Shown here: piece by piece, positions 8,801 through 17,301 of the stretch
Layout: the number at the start of each line of letters is the position of its first letter
Numbering within the stretch: position 1 is the stretch's first letter
Assembly (NCBI RefSeq): GCF_002109495.1
Contig: NZ_LVJN01000020.1
Coordinates: 1,286,300-1,350,299 of the forward strand
Source: Magnetofaba australis IT-1
Lineage (GTDB): Bacteria > Pseudomonadota > Magnetococcia > Magnetococcales > Magnetococcaceae
Direction of reading: 5' to 3'
Length of the DNA stretch: 64,000 bases
Translations under genes and position numbers: made by a program
The notes under the pieces: model-generated
The model's input: only the letters and a program-made list of their open reading frames with translations
What the model was told of the DNA's origin: nothing
Database searches by the model: none

Positions 8801-10319
8801 AGGAGTCGATATAGCTGGAGTCCACGGCGCCGCTGGGCTCTTCCTGCGTTTGCGCGGCGGGCTCCTCTTCGGGCTCCTGTTCTGGCTCCATCTGCGGCTG
8901 CGGCGGCGCGCCATTGCCGCTGGGCGCGGGAGGCGGCGCAACGGCGTCCGCTTGCAACGCCATCGGGGCGGTCATTTCGGCAGCGTCGACCACGGATTCT
9001 TGACGGGGCGTCAAAGCGTCGTCAGCGTTGGCCGACTGCATGGCGGCCAACGCCTGATCCGCCGCCAGCGCCTCTTCATGGGCCTTGATGCGGGCGTCAA
9101 AGCGCATCGCGTCGCTGACAGGGTCGCTTTGGCTGGAGGCTTTGGACGCCTTGGACTCAGCGCGCACCGGCGCTTGTTGCAGCATCAGGGCGTCGGGCTC
9201 CAGGCTGGGCTCGGCGGCGGGCCAATCATCGCCTGCCGCGTCATCGTCAGCAAAGGCGGGCTCATGATGGCTGTCGTCTTCACTGACGGCGTCCCAGGCG
9301 GAGACAAAATCGGGATCGATGGGGTCTTCACGCAAAGCCGCATCCATGCTGGCGGCATCGTACTCCTCCACCTCCAGCAACGGTTCGTGATCCTCCTCTT
9401 CCACCTCCTGGTAGCGCCGCTCACGCAGCGCTTGAACCTGGTCGCCCACGCGGGAGCCGAGGTCGCCCACGCGCTCGCGCAGCGCTCCGGCCAGCAGCCC
9501 CAGATTGCTTATTGCGCCAGCGCCGCCCTGCTTCAGGCGCGCAGACAGCGGCGTCCCTGAGGGCTCTTCACGCTCGTCATCAGCATCGGTGCTGGCCTCA
9601 GGCGAGGGGGCAGGACGCAACAGTTCAATCAGTTGCGCCATATGCTCGCTGAAGGTGAAACGGGTCACCAGCATAAACGCGATCACCTGCAACGGCAGCA
9701 ACAGCAGCAACGCGCCCCACACGCCAAAAGCGTCACGCATCATCTGCGAGCCCAACACCCCCGTTACGCCGCCCGGGCCGGAGGGGAGGGTCTGCTCAAT
9801 GGGGTCCGGGGTGATGAAGATGGTGGCCAGAATACAGGTGTTGATGATCAACACCGGCATCGCCAGCACCCGGTCCCACTGCACCTTGATAGGCGAGCGC
9901 AGGAACAGGCGAATCCCCAAAAAGGCCAGAATGAGCGGCAGAATAACCGCCGAAATCCCAAGCGCTTGATAGAGGATATCCGCCAGATAGGCGCCGGTTT
10001 GACCCGCCAGGTTCTGCACCGCGGCGGAGCCGGTATGGTTGAAGGAGGGGTCGGCGCGGTTGTAGCTGAGTAGGCTCAACGCCACAAACGCCGTGGCGCC
10101 GGTGACCAAAATCCCACTGCCCTCGCGCAGTTGCGCCATGCGCTTGGCGGCCATGGCCTGCAACTGTCCGGCCTGGACCGCGCCCAGACGCGTCATGCCG
10201 CGGACTTTGCTCTTGCTCTTGCTGACGGGCTTGGCGTTGCTCTTGACCTTGCGCGCGGCGGGTTGGGGTTTGAGGTTGAGTCTGCTGTTGCGGGTCCGGT
10301 TGGGGCTCCGTTTGACCAC
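5841..10319 (-). CDS. ftsK: DNA translocase FtsK
   Basis: A 1492-residue FtsK/SpoIIIE translocase that pumps chromosomal DNA at the septum during division and chromosome-dimer resolution. A basic N-terminus is followed by about four membrane segments (roughly residues 65-215). A very long acidic, Gln/Pro/Ala-rich linker (about 220-1000) comes next. The RecA-like motor has Walker A GTTGSGKS near residue 1130 and the Walker B-like ILIVIDELADLM. A C-terminal gamma winged helix (about 1425-1490) contains RRQF/GYNRAAR-type recognition residues. The linker carries 14 tandem hexapeptides EFAPxQ. It is longer than E. coli FtsK (1329) because of this linker. It lies 3 bases downstream of rnj and is probably co-transcribed with it. 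Confidence 0.96.
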   Translation of the reverse strand: MVKRSPNRTRNSRLNLKPQPAARKVKSNAKPVSKSKSKVRGMTRLGAVQAGQLQAMAAKRMAQLREGSGILVTGATAFVALSLLSYNRADPSFNHTGSAAVQNLAGQTGAYLADILYQALGISAVILPLILAFLGIRLFLRSPIKVQWDRVLAMPVLIINTCILATIFITPDPIEQTLPSGPGGVTGVLGSQMMRDAFGVWGALLLLLPLQVIAFMLVTRFTFSEHMAQLIELLRPAPSPEASTDADDEREEPSGTPLSARLKQGGAGAISNLGLLAGALRERVGDLGSRVGDQVQALRERRYQEVEEEDHEPLLEVEEYDAASMDAALREDPIDPDFVSAWDAVSEDDSHHEPAFADDDAAGDDWPAAEPSLEPDALMLQQAPVRAESKASKASSQSDPVSDAMRFDARIKAHEEALAADQALAAMQSANADDALTPRQESVVDAAEMTAPMALQADAVAPPPAPSGNGAPPQPQMEPEQEPEEEPAAQTQEEPSGAVDSSYIDSFFNDPAGMDPELDALAAQFAPEPEQPAAPSEPMMDSEPRFDPEMVEATPLAQIAPLNEPSMESSEQSAIPAEPDFTWDDAPVDERTEPAWDDAAPQPEFQPMAQAPVEPEFQAPIEQPTPDPFLAQAQAKWDADEEFAPPAQTLTVEQPQNQQPAPLMIDPAQQEFAPVQEFAPQQEFAPQQEFAPQQEFAPQQEFAPVQEFAPQQEFAPQQEFAPAQEFAPVQEFAPQQEFAPVQEFAPVQEFAPQPEFMPQPEPMAPMDNDQTITAPAPELTIESIQAAWDQAEDAYASAEVNQTPSAPMDAAPMPQPAQELNAESIQAAWDAAQQAGGHAAGSTIPVAAAVYDAEPVQVPSQDAPAPMAMGEDALPADQLAEMNAHQQAYRNAILEQTPTEPMEGIQPWDDAPLDEESEDDLGAMIRPQMPQEEMAQDDLQNEPQEALQSPVMQSVAEELGETQQQPHFGIDGQTLPPKAPYELPSLELLQPPPPERVGPSMQYLNDKARQLENVLGHFKVKGQIIDHHPGPVVTTYELDPAPGLKAAKVIGLADDLARSISALSVRVVGNIPGKSVIGVEVPNEERQTVYLREVLQSPQFQQSDSPLTVALGSDISGDPVVANLAKMPHLLVAGTTGSGKSVAVNAMICSILFRARPEDVRFLMVDPKMLELSIYEGIPHLLAPVVTEVHKAATLLKWAVHEMEERYRLMSEMGVRNLKGYNERVEECIANGEQPTRRVKVGFDPETGYPVEQDEAIPLEKKPMILIVIDELADLMVQVGKEVEPCIARLAQMARAAGIHLILATQRPSVDVITGLIKANFPTRLAFQVSSRIDSRTILDAQGAERLLGMGDGLYLPPGTSHIQRIHAPFVADGEVHALVKYLKRYGGPASYDANILVPREGGEEVESAELGGMPAMPGSGGDDYDELYDQAVALVIRAKRASTSMVQRQFKIGYNRAARIVEKMEEDGLVSPPNSAGKREVIAPNAGMDDY
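8065..8309 (-). repeat. 18-bp tandem repeat inside the ftsK linker (14 units)
   Basis: Fourteen EFAP-encoding units recur at exact 18-base spacing over 245 bases, translating to EFAP(Q/V/A)Q hexapeptides. The unit copies differ mainly at the variable codon. A unit of six codons keeps the frame, so copy number can change by slippage without disrupting the motor domain. Confidence 0.9.
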
Positions 10320-10322
10320 GAT

Positions 10323-12002
10323 CTACATCTCCATTACCAATGGCAGCACGACGGGTCGGCGACCCAGACGCTTCTTGAAGAAGCGGCGGAGCGCACGCAC
10401 AGCCAAATCGTTGGCGGTGGCCTGTTCGTCGTCGCTGAAGTCCATGCCTCTTGGCCCCAGTTCGAGGGCCTGCTCCACTGCAATCCGGGCGTCTTCGAGG
10501 AGCTCTTGGCTCTCGTCCTCATGCACCACGCCACGGGTCAGTAGTTCAGGCCTATCAAGAAGCTTGCCGGAATCCTTCTCCACCACCAAAATAACCGTCA
10601 CCAAGCCATATTCAGAAAGATGCCGCCGGTCGCGCAGCACGATATCCCCCACATCGCCCACCCCTTTGCCATCCACGAACACCCGCCCATGGGGGACAGG
10701 TTCGCCCAAGCCGAAGCCCGTCTGATCCAGAATCACGCGGTCGCCATTGAGCGCCACCGTGGTGTTTTCGGCGGGGATGCCCATCTGCAGCGCCAATTGA
10801 CGATGGCGGTGCAGGTGGTGCGGTTCGCCATGCATGGGCATGAAGAAGCGCGGACGGGTGAGCGCCAGCATCAGCTTCAGATCCTCCTCCGAGGCGTGGC
10901 CGGAGACGTGGATATCTTTATAGTCCTTCTCGTGGATCACCTCGGCGCCGTCCTGGAACAGTTGGTTGATCAAGGTCCAGATGGCGCGCTCGTTACCGGG
11001 GATGAACTTGGAGGAGAAGATCACCATATCGCCCGCCAGCACGCGGATGTCGCGATGCTCGCCCTGGGCGATGCGCACCAGGGAGGAGTTGGGTTCGCCC
11101 TGGCTGCCGGTGGAGACCACCACCAGATTGCTGCGCTGATGCTGGTCAAACTTCTTCACCGGCACCAGATCGGCGTCGCTGACCTGGATGAAGCCCAACT
11201 CGCGGGCTACCTGCACATTGGCCTCCATCGAGCGGCCATTGAGAATGACCTTACGGCCACACGCTTTGGCGGCGTCGATGATCTGCTGGATGCGTTGAAT
11301 ATTGGAGGCGAAGGTGACCGCCACCACCAACCCTTCGGCGCGTTCGATCAATTCGCGCAGGCGCGGACCGACGATGCGCTCCGGGCGCGAGGCGCCGGGA
11401 CGGGTGACGTTGGTGGAGTCCGACAACAGGCACAGCACGCCCTCTTCGCCCAGCTTGGCGAAGCTGTAGAGGTCGGTGGGGCGGCCATCCACAGGCGTGT
11501 AGTCGAATTTGAAGTCGCCGGTATGCACCACCACGCCGATGGGCAGGCGAATGGCCAGCGCCGAGGCGTCGACGATGGAGTGGGTCACCGGAATAAAGGC
11601 GATGTTGAACGGCCCGCACTGGAACGGCTGACGATGTTGCACCTGGATGGTGGGTGGTTCGATGCGGTGTTCGCGGAATTTGCGTCCCAGCAGCCCCAGC
11701 GTGAATGCGGTGGCGTAGATGGTGACGGGGATCTCCGGCCAGATGTAGGGCAGGGCGCCGATGTGGTCTTCATGGCCGTGAGTGAGGACGATGCCGATGA
11801 CGTCGTCGCGGCGCTGGCGCAGGTAGTCGATGTCGGGGATGATGACGTCGACGCCGGGGGTGTCCGGGGTGGGGAAGGTGAGGCCGCAGTCGACGACAAG
11901 AATCTTGCCGTCGAACTCATAGGCCATCAGGTTCATGCCGATCTCCCCCAGGCCTCCCAGGGGAATGATGTGGAGGGATTGGGCGTTATCGACGTCGGAC
12001 AC
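10323..12002 (-). CDS. rnj: Ribonuclease J
   Basis: A 559-residue metallo-beta-lactamase/beta-CASP RNase J, an exo/endoribonuclease for mRNA decay and rRNA 5' maturation. The metal site is H75, H77, D79 and H80 in LTHGHEDH, and later beta-CASP motifs include STGSQGEP and VSGHASEEDL. The length is typical. The product starts at GTG (MSDVDNAQ), with AAAGGA 7 bases upstream; the frame has no better ATG. It follows tatC and is nearly contiguous with ftsK. RNase J is usual in Firmicutes and Alphaproteobacteria and rare in Gammaproteobacteria, which helps place the host. Confidence 0.95.
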   Translation of the reverse strand: MSDVDNAQSLHIIPLGGLGEIGMNLMAYEFDGKILVVDCGLTFPTPDTPGVDVIIPDIDYLRQRRDDVIGIVLTHGHEDHIGALPYIWPEIPVTIYATAFTLGLLGRKFREHRIEPPTIQVQHRQPFQCGPFNIAFIPVTHSIVDASALAIRLPIGVVVHTGDFKFDYTPVDGRPTDLYSFAKLGEEGVLCLLSDSTNVTRPGASRPERIVGPRLRELIERAEGLVVAVTFASNIQRIQQIIDAAKACGRKVILNGRSMEANVQVARELGFIQVSDADLVPVKKFDQHQRSNLVVVSTGSQGEPNSSLVRIAQGEHRDIRVLAGDMVIFSSKFIPGNERAIWTLINQLFQDGAEVIHEKDYKDIHVSGHASEEDLKLMLALTRPRFFMPMHGEPHHLHRHRQLALQMGIPAENTTVALNGDRVILDQTGFGLGEPVPHGRVFVDGKGVGDVGDIVLRDRRHLSEYGLVTVILVVEKDSGKLLDRPELLTRGVVHEDESQELLEDARIAVEQALELGPRGMDFSDDEQATANDLAVRALRRFFKKRLGRRPVVLPLVMEM

Positions 12003-12083
12003 GGACGGTTCCTTTCGCGTCCCGCTGCCGGGCGCGACGCACAGCCGCGTCGGACGGATGGGGACAGGCTGGCGCGGATTCGC

Positions 12084-12851
12084 TCAGTCGGCGGCCTCGG
12101 CGGCCTCTTCGGCCTCCTTCAAGGCGCGCTTTCTCTCAATGCGACGACCCGCAAGAATGGAAAATTCATACATGCTTAAAAGCGGGATCGCCAACATCAC
12201 CTGGGTGAAGGGGTCCGGCGGCGTGAGCACCGCCGCCACCACAAAGGCGATCACGATATTGTATTTGCGTTTCTCCGCCAGGGTTTTGGTGGAGATGATG
12301 CCGGCGCGGATCATGAGCAGCAGACCCACCGGCAGTTCAAAGGCGATGCCGAAGGCGAACACCAGCTTGGTCACCAGGCTGAGGTATTCGTTGACCTTGG
12401 GCATCAACTGGATGTCGCTGGTCTCAAAGCTGTGGAAGAACTTGAACGCCAGCGGCATGACGAACTCATAGGCCAGCGCGCCGCCCACAAAGAACAGGAT
12501 CGGCGTGGCGATGAGGAACGGCAGCGTCGCTTTGCGCTCGTGGGCGTACAGACCGGGGGCCACAAACAGCCACAGTTGGGTGAACACCACCGGCAGCGCA
12601 AGGAAGGTCCCGGCCAAAAAGGAGAGCTTCAAGTAGGTGAAGAACGCCTCTTGCGGAGCGGTGAAGATCATCTTCACGTCGGGACCCAGCACTCCGCGCA
12701 GCGGCAGTGTGAGGAATTTGTACAGATCCTCGGAGAAGCCGTAGCAGGCCAGAAAGCCGATCATGATGGCCGCCACCGACTTCATCAGCCGCGAGCGCAG
12801 CTCGATGAGGTGGTCCATCAGGGGGGCTTTGTCGTCGGTTCCCAAAGTCAT
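12084..12851 (-). CDS. tatC: Sec-independent translocase subunit TatC
   Basis: A 255-residue polytopic inner-membrane protein, the receptor for twin-arginine signal peptides. Six hydrophobic segments are visible, and family motifs include the N-terminal MDHLIELRSRL, FTAPQEAFF after the first segment, and TPPDPFTQ before the last. The C-terminus is a charged, Ala/Glu-rich tail. It follows tatB by 17 bases on the minus strand, giving the standard tatABC order. Folded, cofactor-bearing periplasmic enzymes are the expected substrates. Confidence 0.97.
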   Translation of the reverse strand: MTLGTDDKAPLMDHLIELRSRLMKSVAAIMIGFLACYGFSEDLYKFLTLPLRGVLGPDVKMIFTAPQEAFFTYLKLSFLAGTFLALPVVFTQLWLFVAPGLYAHERKATLPFLIATPILFFVGGALAYEFVMPLAFKFFHSFETSDIQLMPKVNEYLSLVTKLVFAFGIAFELPVGLLLMIRAGIISTKTLAEKRKYNIVIAFVVAAVLTPPDPFTQVMLAIPLLSMYEFSILAGRRIERKRALKEAEEAAEAAD

Positions 12852-12868
12852 ATCGCGGTCTTGGCTGC

Positions 12869-13300
12869 TCAGGTGGGCGAGGATTTGGCGTCGGTTTCAG
12901 ACGCAGGCGCTGCAGAGGTCGCCTCGGGCTTGCTTGGGGTCTGCGACTCCGAAGGCGCTGCGGCGGATGGCGTCGCGGGTTTGGCTTTGTCCGCTGCAGG
13001 CGGCTGTGGCTTGGCTTCGCGCCACTCATCGGCGTCGCCGCCCCAGATGGCGTCATCGTCATCATCATCGTGCTCATCATCATTGAGATGATCGATTGAC
13101 GCGTGTGATGAGGGAGAGGAGCGGCGCGGCTCGGAGAGCTCTTCCAGGTCGATGCTGTTGCGAACCTCGTTGGCCATGCGCTGCACCTGGCGCAGCACGC
13201 GCGCCAAACCCCGCGCCACTTCGGGCAGCTGCTTGGGGCCGATGACCACCAGCGCCACCACTGTGATGATAAAGATTTCGCTCCAGCCCATGCCAAACAT
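12869..13300 (-). CDS. tatB: Sec-independent translocase subunit TatB
   Basis: A 143-residue single-span protein with an N-terminal membrane helix (MFGMGWSEIFIITVVALVVIGPKQLPEVAR), an amphipathic helix, then a disordered tail with a His/Asp-rich stretch (NDDEHDDDDDD) and an Ala/Pro/Ser-rich end. TatB forms the substrate-receptor complex with TatC. It is told from TatA by the WSEI and GPKQLPEV motifs, the longer tail and its position between tatA and tatC. Confidence 0.93.
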   Translation of the reverse strand: MFGMGWSEIFIITVVALVVIGPKQLPEVARGLARVLRQVQRMANEVRNSIDLEELSEPRRSSPSSHASIDHLNDDEHDDDDDDAIWGGDADEWREAKPQPPAADKAKPATPSAAAPSESQTPSKPEATSAAPASETDAKSSPT

Positions 13301-13353
13301 GGCCGCTTACCCCGTCAAATCAGAAACCGATGCCGCAAAAACCACAGTGGGGC

Positions 13354-13560
13354 TCAGGCCTTTTTCTCGCTATCGGACGAGCTTTCGCCTTCGATGGTCT
13401 TGGGCTTGTCCGCAGGCGCGTCGGGCTCATCCATGGCTTTTTTGAAGCTGTTGACGCCGCGGCCCAAATCGCCCATCACTTTGGGCAGTTTGCCCGCGCC
13501 AAAGATCACCAAAACGATTACCAGCAGAATCAGCAGCTCAGGAACGCCAATGCCAAACAT
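13354..13560 (-). CDS. tatA: Sec-independent translocase subunit TatA
   Basis: A 68-residue pore-forming Tat subunit. It has one N-terminal membrane helix, the hinge FGAGKLPKVMGDLG and an amphipathic helix with SFKKAM, followed by an acidic/Ser-rich tail. TatA oligomerises at TatBC to let folded proteins cross the inner membrane. It is the first of the three tat genes, 53 bases upstream of tatB. The 180 bases between it and the upstream ccmI-like gene show no further gene. Confidence 0.95.
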   Translation of the reverse strand: MFGIGVPELLILLVIVLVIFGAGKLPKVMGDLGRGVNSFKKAMDEPDAPADKPKTIEGESSSDSEKKA

Positions 13561-13740
13561 GCGGTCTCTCCTTCAGTGGTCGTCACGCTCTGCGCGTCGA
13601 CCAGTCGATTCAATCCCAGAGGCCCAGCGCCAGGGGCTGGGCTCAATACTCAACGCTTGCGCCGTATCGGCGACCACCGCCTATTACCGACGGTTGATCA
13701 AAAATACGCCTCTGCATGCAAGCGCGACAGTATCACACGC

Positions 13741-14784
13741 TTATGGCTTTTGACGCAAGCCATCAAGGGCCTGCTGCACGCGATCCCGGTTGGGGTGGTC
13801 CGCAGGCATCAGCTCCAGCAGCTTGTTCCAGCGGTTGGCGGCCAGATCCTCATCGCCAGCCTGGCTGGCGATCACCCCCAGATACCACCACGCCTCATAG
13901 CGCTCAGGGTTGCTCTCCACCAGATGCTTGAGCAGCGTCTCGCCCAACTGGCGCTGTTGCGCGTCATCGGAGAGCGCCTGTAGCGCGCCCAGGCTCAAAG
14001 CGGCTTCCAGGTTGTCCGGTTTGCGGGTCAGAATGTGGGTGTAGGCGTCGATGGCGCGCGACTCCAGACCAAAGTTCTGGCACTCGTCGGCGAAGGCCAA
14101 CCAAGCTTCCACATCATCCGGGGTTTTCTGCAACTCGGCGGCGATCTCATTGAGCTGCTTGAGGGCGCCGTCCAGCGCCGCGCGCGCCTTCTCTTCCATA
14201 CCCATGCGCTGATAGGAGCGGATCAGCATCGCCCACCCCTGCATGTCGCTGGGGTCTTCGGCCATGCGCGCCGCCAGTCCCGCCACCATCTTCTGAATGT
14301 CCGGGGTGAAGCCGCCGGCTTGGCCCATGCCCGACCCCATGCCGGCCGGGGTCTGGGCGGCGACTTTATCCGGGTCCACCGGCGCGCCCAGCATGATGTA
14401 GAGTCCGGCGCTCACCGCCACCGTCAGCGTGGCCACGCTCACCGCCATGGCGCGGTCGGCAATGGAGAGAGAACCGTTGCTCTTGTCTGGCGCAGCGGTT
14501 TGTTTGGGCGCGGCGTCCAGGCGCGCCAGGGCGTCGGCCAATTCGGTTTCCAACCCTGCGCGCGCTTCGGCGGCGTCAGCGGCGTCCAGCGCCTGGGCGG
14601 CCACATCCACCTCCAGCTCCTTGATCTGGCGGATGAGCAGGTCGCGGCGCTCTTCCAACTCTATGCGCGGATTGCCCTCCAGCCCCACCGGCAGCGGCGC
14701 ATTGCCGTTGCGTCGCAAGAGCGGCCACAGGGTCAGAAGCAGAGCAGTCGCCAGAACACCCGGTAAAAACCACAGCCATGCCAT
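13741..14784 (-). CDS. ccmI: CcmI/CycH-type cytochrome c biogenesis TPR protein
   Basis: About 347 residues. A membrane anchor (MAWLWFLPGVLATALLLTLW) is followed by a coiled-coil region with the CcmI pattern ELEERRDLLIRQIKELE, a second hydrophobic segment near residues 135-155, and TPR repeats (AEDPSDMQGWAMLIRSY, TPDDVEAWLAFADE, NPERYEAWWYLGV). CcmI chaperones apocytochrome c and delivers it to the CcmF/H ligase on the periplasmic side. The start is placed at 14784, which gives a proper signal-anchor; an in-frame ATG 54 bases upstream would add a polar stretch. The other ccm genes are not nearby, so the family call rests on sequence alone. Confidence 0.83.
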   Translation of the reverse strand: MAWLWFLPGVLATALLLTLWPLLRRNGNAPLPVGLEGNPRIELEERRDLLIRQIKELEVDVAAQALDAADAAEARAGLETELADALARLDAAPKQTAAPDKSNGSLSIADRAMAVSVATLTVAVSAGLYIMLGAPVDPDKVAAQTPAGMGSGMGQAGGFTPDIQKMVAGLAARMAEDPSDMQGWAMLIRSYQRMGMEEKARAALDGALKQLNEIAAELQKTPDDVEAWLAFADECQNFGLESRAIDAYTHILTRKPDNLEAALSLGALQALSDDAQQRQLGETLLKHLVESNPERYEAWWYLGVIASQAGDEDLAANRWNKLLELMPADHPNRDRVQQALDGLRQKP

Positions 14785-15157
14785 GTTGGTTATCCCATCT
14801 TGATTTACGATATGCGCGCTGGCGTCCAGCGCGCTCACTGTGGCCCCGATCGGCCAACCAAGTCAATCGCCGCGCGGTCACTTGCCCGGCGCGCGGGGTC
14901 TCGTTTACACTCTGCGCTTTGGCGTCAGATTCGTGTTCTCTCTCTGATGGCGTCCTGTGGGCGTCACAGGCCGGGCATCCGCCGTTTCGCTCACGAATCA
15001 GAGGGCGCGGAGAGAGGAAAACGCAGCGGGTTTTGAATCTGATGAAGCCTCGCAGTGTTTCCTATTTCGCACAGGAGCGCAACAGCTTGCCGCGCTCCCT
15101 GGTCCCACAGCGTCCAAAGCGGCGCACACGGCGCGCGTGCGCGAAGGTCACAGGACC
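14785..15157. other. Divergent intergenic region, no gene seen
   Basis: These 373 bases separate the ccmI-like gene from a plus-strand membrane-protein gene. Open frames cross it, but they have no recognisable product and no usable ribosome-binding site. Promoters for both directions are expected here; I could not assign convincing boxes. Confidence 0.5.
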
Positions 15158-17230
15158 ATGATCAAGCCGCAAGCGGCCTTTCCCTACGGGTGGATTTTTC
15201 TGGCGTGCGTCGGCGTGGTCGCCGTGTTCGCTGTATACGGCACCCATGATATCGAGGAGATGAACTCCTCAATGTTGGCCACGCAACTGTTCGCACAGAT
15301 GTGGCGCGCCGACCAACTCTCCTGGTGGACCACCCTCATGGGCTTTGGCGCGCCGCTGCCGCTGACCCAGTCGCAACACTTCCATCCCGCTTTTGCCGCG
15401 CTGCCGTATCTGGGTGCGCGCGCCTGGCTCAATCTGTTCTATCTGACGGCGCTGTTTATCGGCGGCGTTGGCGTCTATCTGATCCTGCGCCACGTGGGAG
15501 CCGCAGCGCGATTCGCCACCCTTGCCGCCGTCTCTTTCCTCTACTCCTCGGCTATTGTCGAATACGCCTTCTGGGACTTCTGGCCCACCCATGTGGCCAT
15601 GATCACCTTCGCCCCCTATGTGATCCTGGGCATCACCGGCTTGGCGGGGGCGCAAACACAGCGAAACCGGCTGTTCTGGACCCTGTTTCTGGGCGCGGCG
15701 TCGGGACTGTTCGTCCTCAACGGCCATTTCGGGGTCATCCCGCAATTCACCGTGGGTTTCCTGCTCTACGCTGTGGCGGTGAGCGGGCGCAATGGACAAA
15801 CCTACCGCTGGCTGGTGGTCGCCGCAGTGCTGGGCGCGCTCATCGGCGCGGCCCATGTGTGGGCGCTGCTGAGCGAATACGCCATTTTCGACCAATACGG
15901 CGACGTAGTGGCGCGCAGCGTGAAGGATCCGCTGCCGTTGGGGCTGCACCAGATTCTCACCGTTGTGCGTTTTCTGCTCAATATCCATCTGCATCCCGAT
16001 GGCTTCATCTTCTTCCAATTTGATCAGCGCTATCGCTTGATCTTCTTCGGCGCGCCGCTGGCGCTGCTGGCGATGACGGCGTTGGTTTGGCGCGGCGCAC
16101 CTCATGCTCAACGTTTCGCGTGGCTGTTTCTGGCGGCCTGTGTGGCGATTTTCACCCCGTCCGATGGCGTGGTGGTCTCCTCGCCGCTGCACAGCCGCGA
16201 TCTGGCGGTGCTGTTTGGCTGTTTGGCCGGCGGCGCTCTGCTGCACCATTGGGCGGCGCGCGGAACCCTGAGCGAGCGCTGGGTTCGCGTCATCATCGGT
16301 CTGCAACTGGCGGCGTTGGCGGCAGCGTTTCTGCCCACGCCGTGGGCCCTCAGCCGGGGCGCTGAAGATGTGGTCACGCTGCGGGAGTTGGAGCGGGATT
16401 CGACGTTGGATGCGGCGTTGTGGCGCGCCACGGCGGAGCGACCCGGCATGCGCATCGCCTTGGATGGCGAACTGGAGGCGTGGCTGCGCGGCAATCAGGA
16501 TATTTTGGCGCAATCCTCCCTCATGACCATCAGTTTTCCCGAGCGCCAGCGCGCGCTGGCCACGGGGTCCTTGAAAGGGGGAAGCCTCTCCCTGTTCGAC
16601 GCGTCGCCCAGCTTTCCGTATGGGACTATCGGTTTCGATGAGGGGGAGGCGCAGGACGCCGACCTATTGGCGTTTTACGCCATCGACGTGCTGGCGGCGT
16701 TGGACGGCGCGCCAGTGGCGCCGACGTTGACTCTGCTCGACCGGGTGACGGTGGCCGACCGTGTGGTGGCGATCTACCGCAATACAGCGACGCAGTTGGC
16801 GTTTTTCAGCGACGATGCGCAGTGGGATCAGCCGTTGCCGGTGAAGCCCGGATGCGCCCATGACCGATTGATGTGTCGCAACTATACGCAGGCGATGAGG
16901 CATCGTCAGGCGGCCCCGGTGACGTCGGAATTCAACCCGTCGCAATACCGTTTGCGTTTTGCCGCCGCCGAGGCTCCGCGTCAGTTGGTGGTGGCGACCC
17001 CCGCCCGCGACGGCTGGCGCGTGGTGGATCAAACCGGCTCGCCATTGGCGACGCAACCCGTCTATGGCGGTCTGCTCGGCATCCAGGTTCCCGCCGGGAC
17101 GACCCAGGCCAATCTGGTCTACAAACCCACCGTGATCATTGCATTAACCACGCTCTCGGCATCCCTGTTGGTTGCGTTGGCGGCATTGTTGATTATGATG
17201 GCGTGGCGACGCAGTCGCGCCGAGAGCTGA
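15158..17230 (+). CDS. Large polytopic membrane protein, YfhO/GT-C-like
   Basis: A 690-residue integral membrane protein with a signal-anchor (FPYGWIFLACVGVVAVFAVYG), many hydrophobic spans through about residue 400, a soluble C-terminal domain of about 250 residues and a last span before the basic tail RRSRAES. The plan (membrane body, periplasmic domain, terminal anchor) resembles GT-C lipid-linked-sugar transferases and YfhO-type proteins, but I see no diagnostic catalytic motif. The ATG at 15158 is chosen because the frame upstream has no hydrophobic or conserved content. The GT2-GtrA glycosyltransferase downstream supports a role in glycosylating envelope polymers; this is inference. Confidence 0.65.
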   Translation: MIKPQAAFPYGWIFLACVGVVAVFAVYGTHDIEEMNSSMLATQLFAQMWRADQLSWWTTLMGFGAPLPLTQSQHFHPAFAALPYLGARAWLNLFYLTALFIGGVGVYLILRHVGAAARFATLAAVSFLYSSAIVEYAFWDFWPTHVAMITFAPYVILGITGLAGAQTQRNRLFWTLFLGAASGLFVLNGHFGVIPQFTVGFLLYAVAVSGRNGQTYRWLVVAAVLGALIGAAHVWALLSEYAIFDQYGDVVARSVKDPLPLGLHQILTVVRFLLNIHLHPDGFIFFQFDQRYRLIFFGAPLALLAMTALVWRGAPHAQRFAWLFLAACVAIFTPSDGVVVSSPLHSRDLAVLFGCLAGGALLHHWAARGTLSERWVRVIIGLQLAALAAAFLPTPWALSRGAEDVVTLRELERDSTLDAALWRATAERPGMRIALDGELEAWLRGNQDILAQSSLMTISFPERQRALATGSLKGGSLSLFDASPSFPYGTIGFDEGEAQDADLLAFYAIDVLAALDGAPVAPTLTLLDRVTVADRVVAIYRNTATQLAFFSDDAQWDQPLPVKPGCAHDRLMCRNYTQAMRHRQAAPVTSEFNPSQYRLRFAAAEAPRQLVVATPARDGWRVVDQTGSPLATQPVYGGLLGIQVPAGTTQANLVYKPTVIIALTTLSASLLVALAALLIMMAWRRSRAES

Positions 17231-17301
17231 ACGCGCCCCCCCAAAGCCGGAACCAATGGATGGTCTGGCGACGATGAAACTGACTCTTTATGAGGCTCCG
17301 C

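Noticed and set aside
7488-9560. A 690-codon plus-strand frame rich in Arg, Leu and Gly
   Set aside because: It is antisense to the FtsK linker; its repeats such as LLHGSELLLRR mirror the EFAPxQ repeat.
10620-12179. A 519-codon plus-strand frame
   Set aside because: It is antisense to RNase J, with no recognisable motif or ribosome-binding site.
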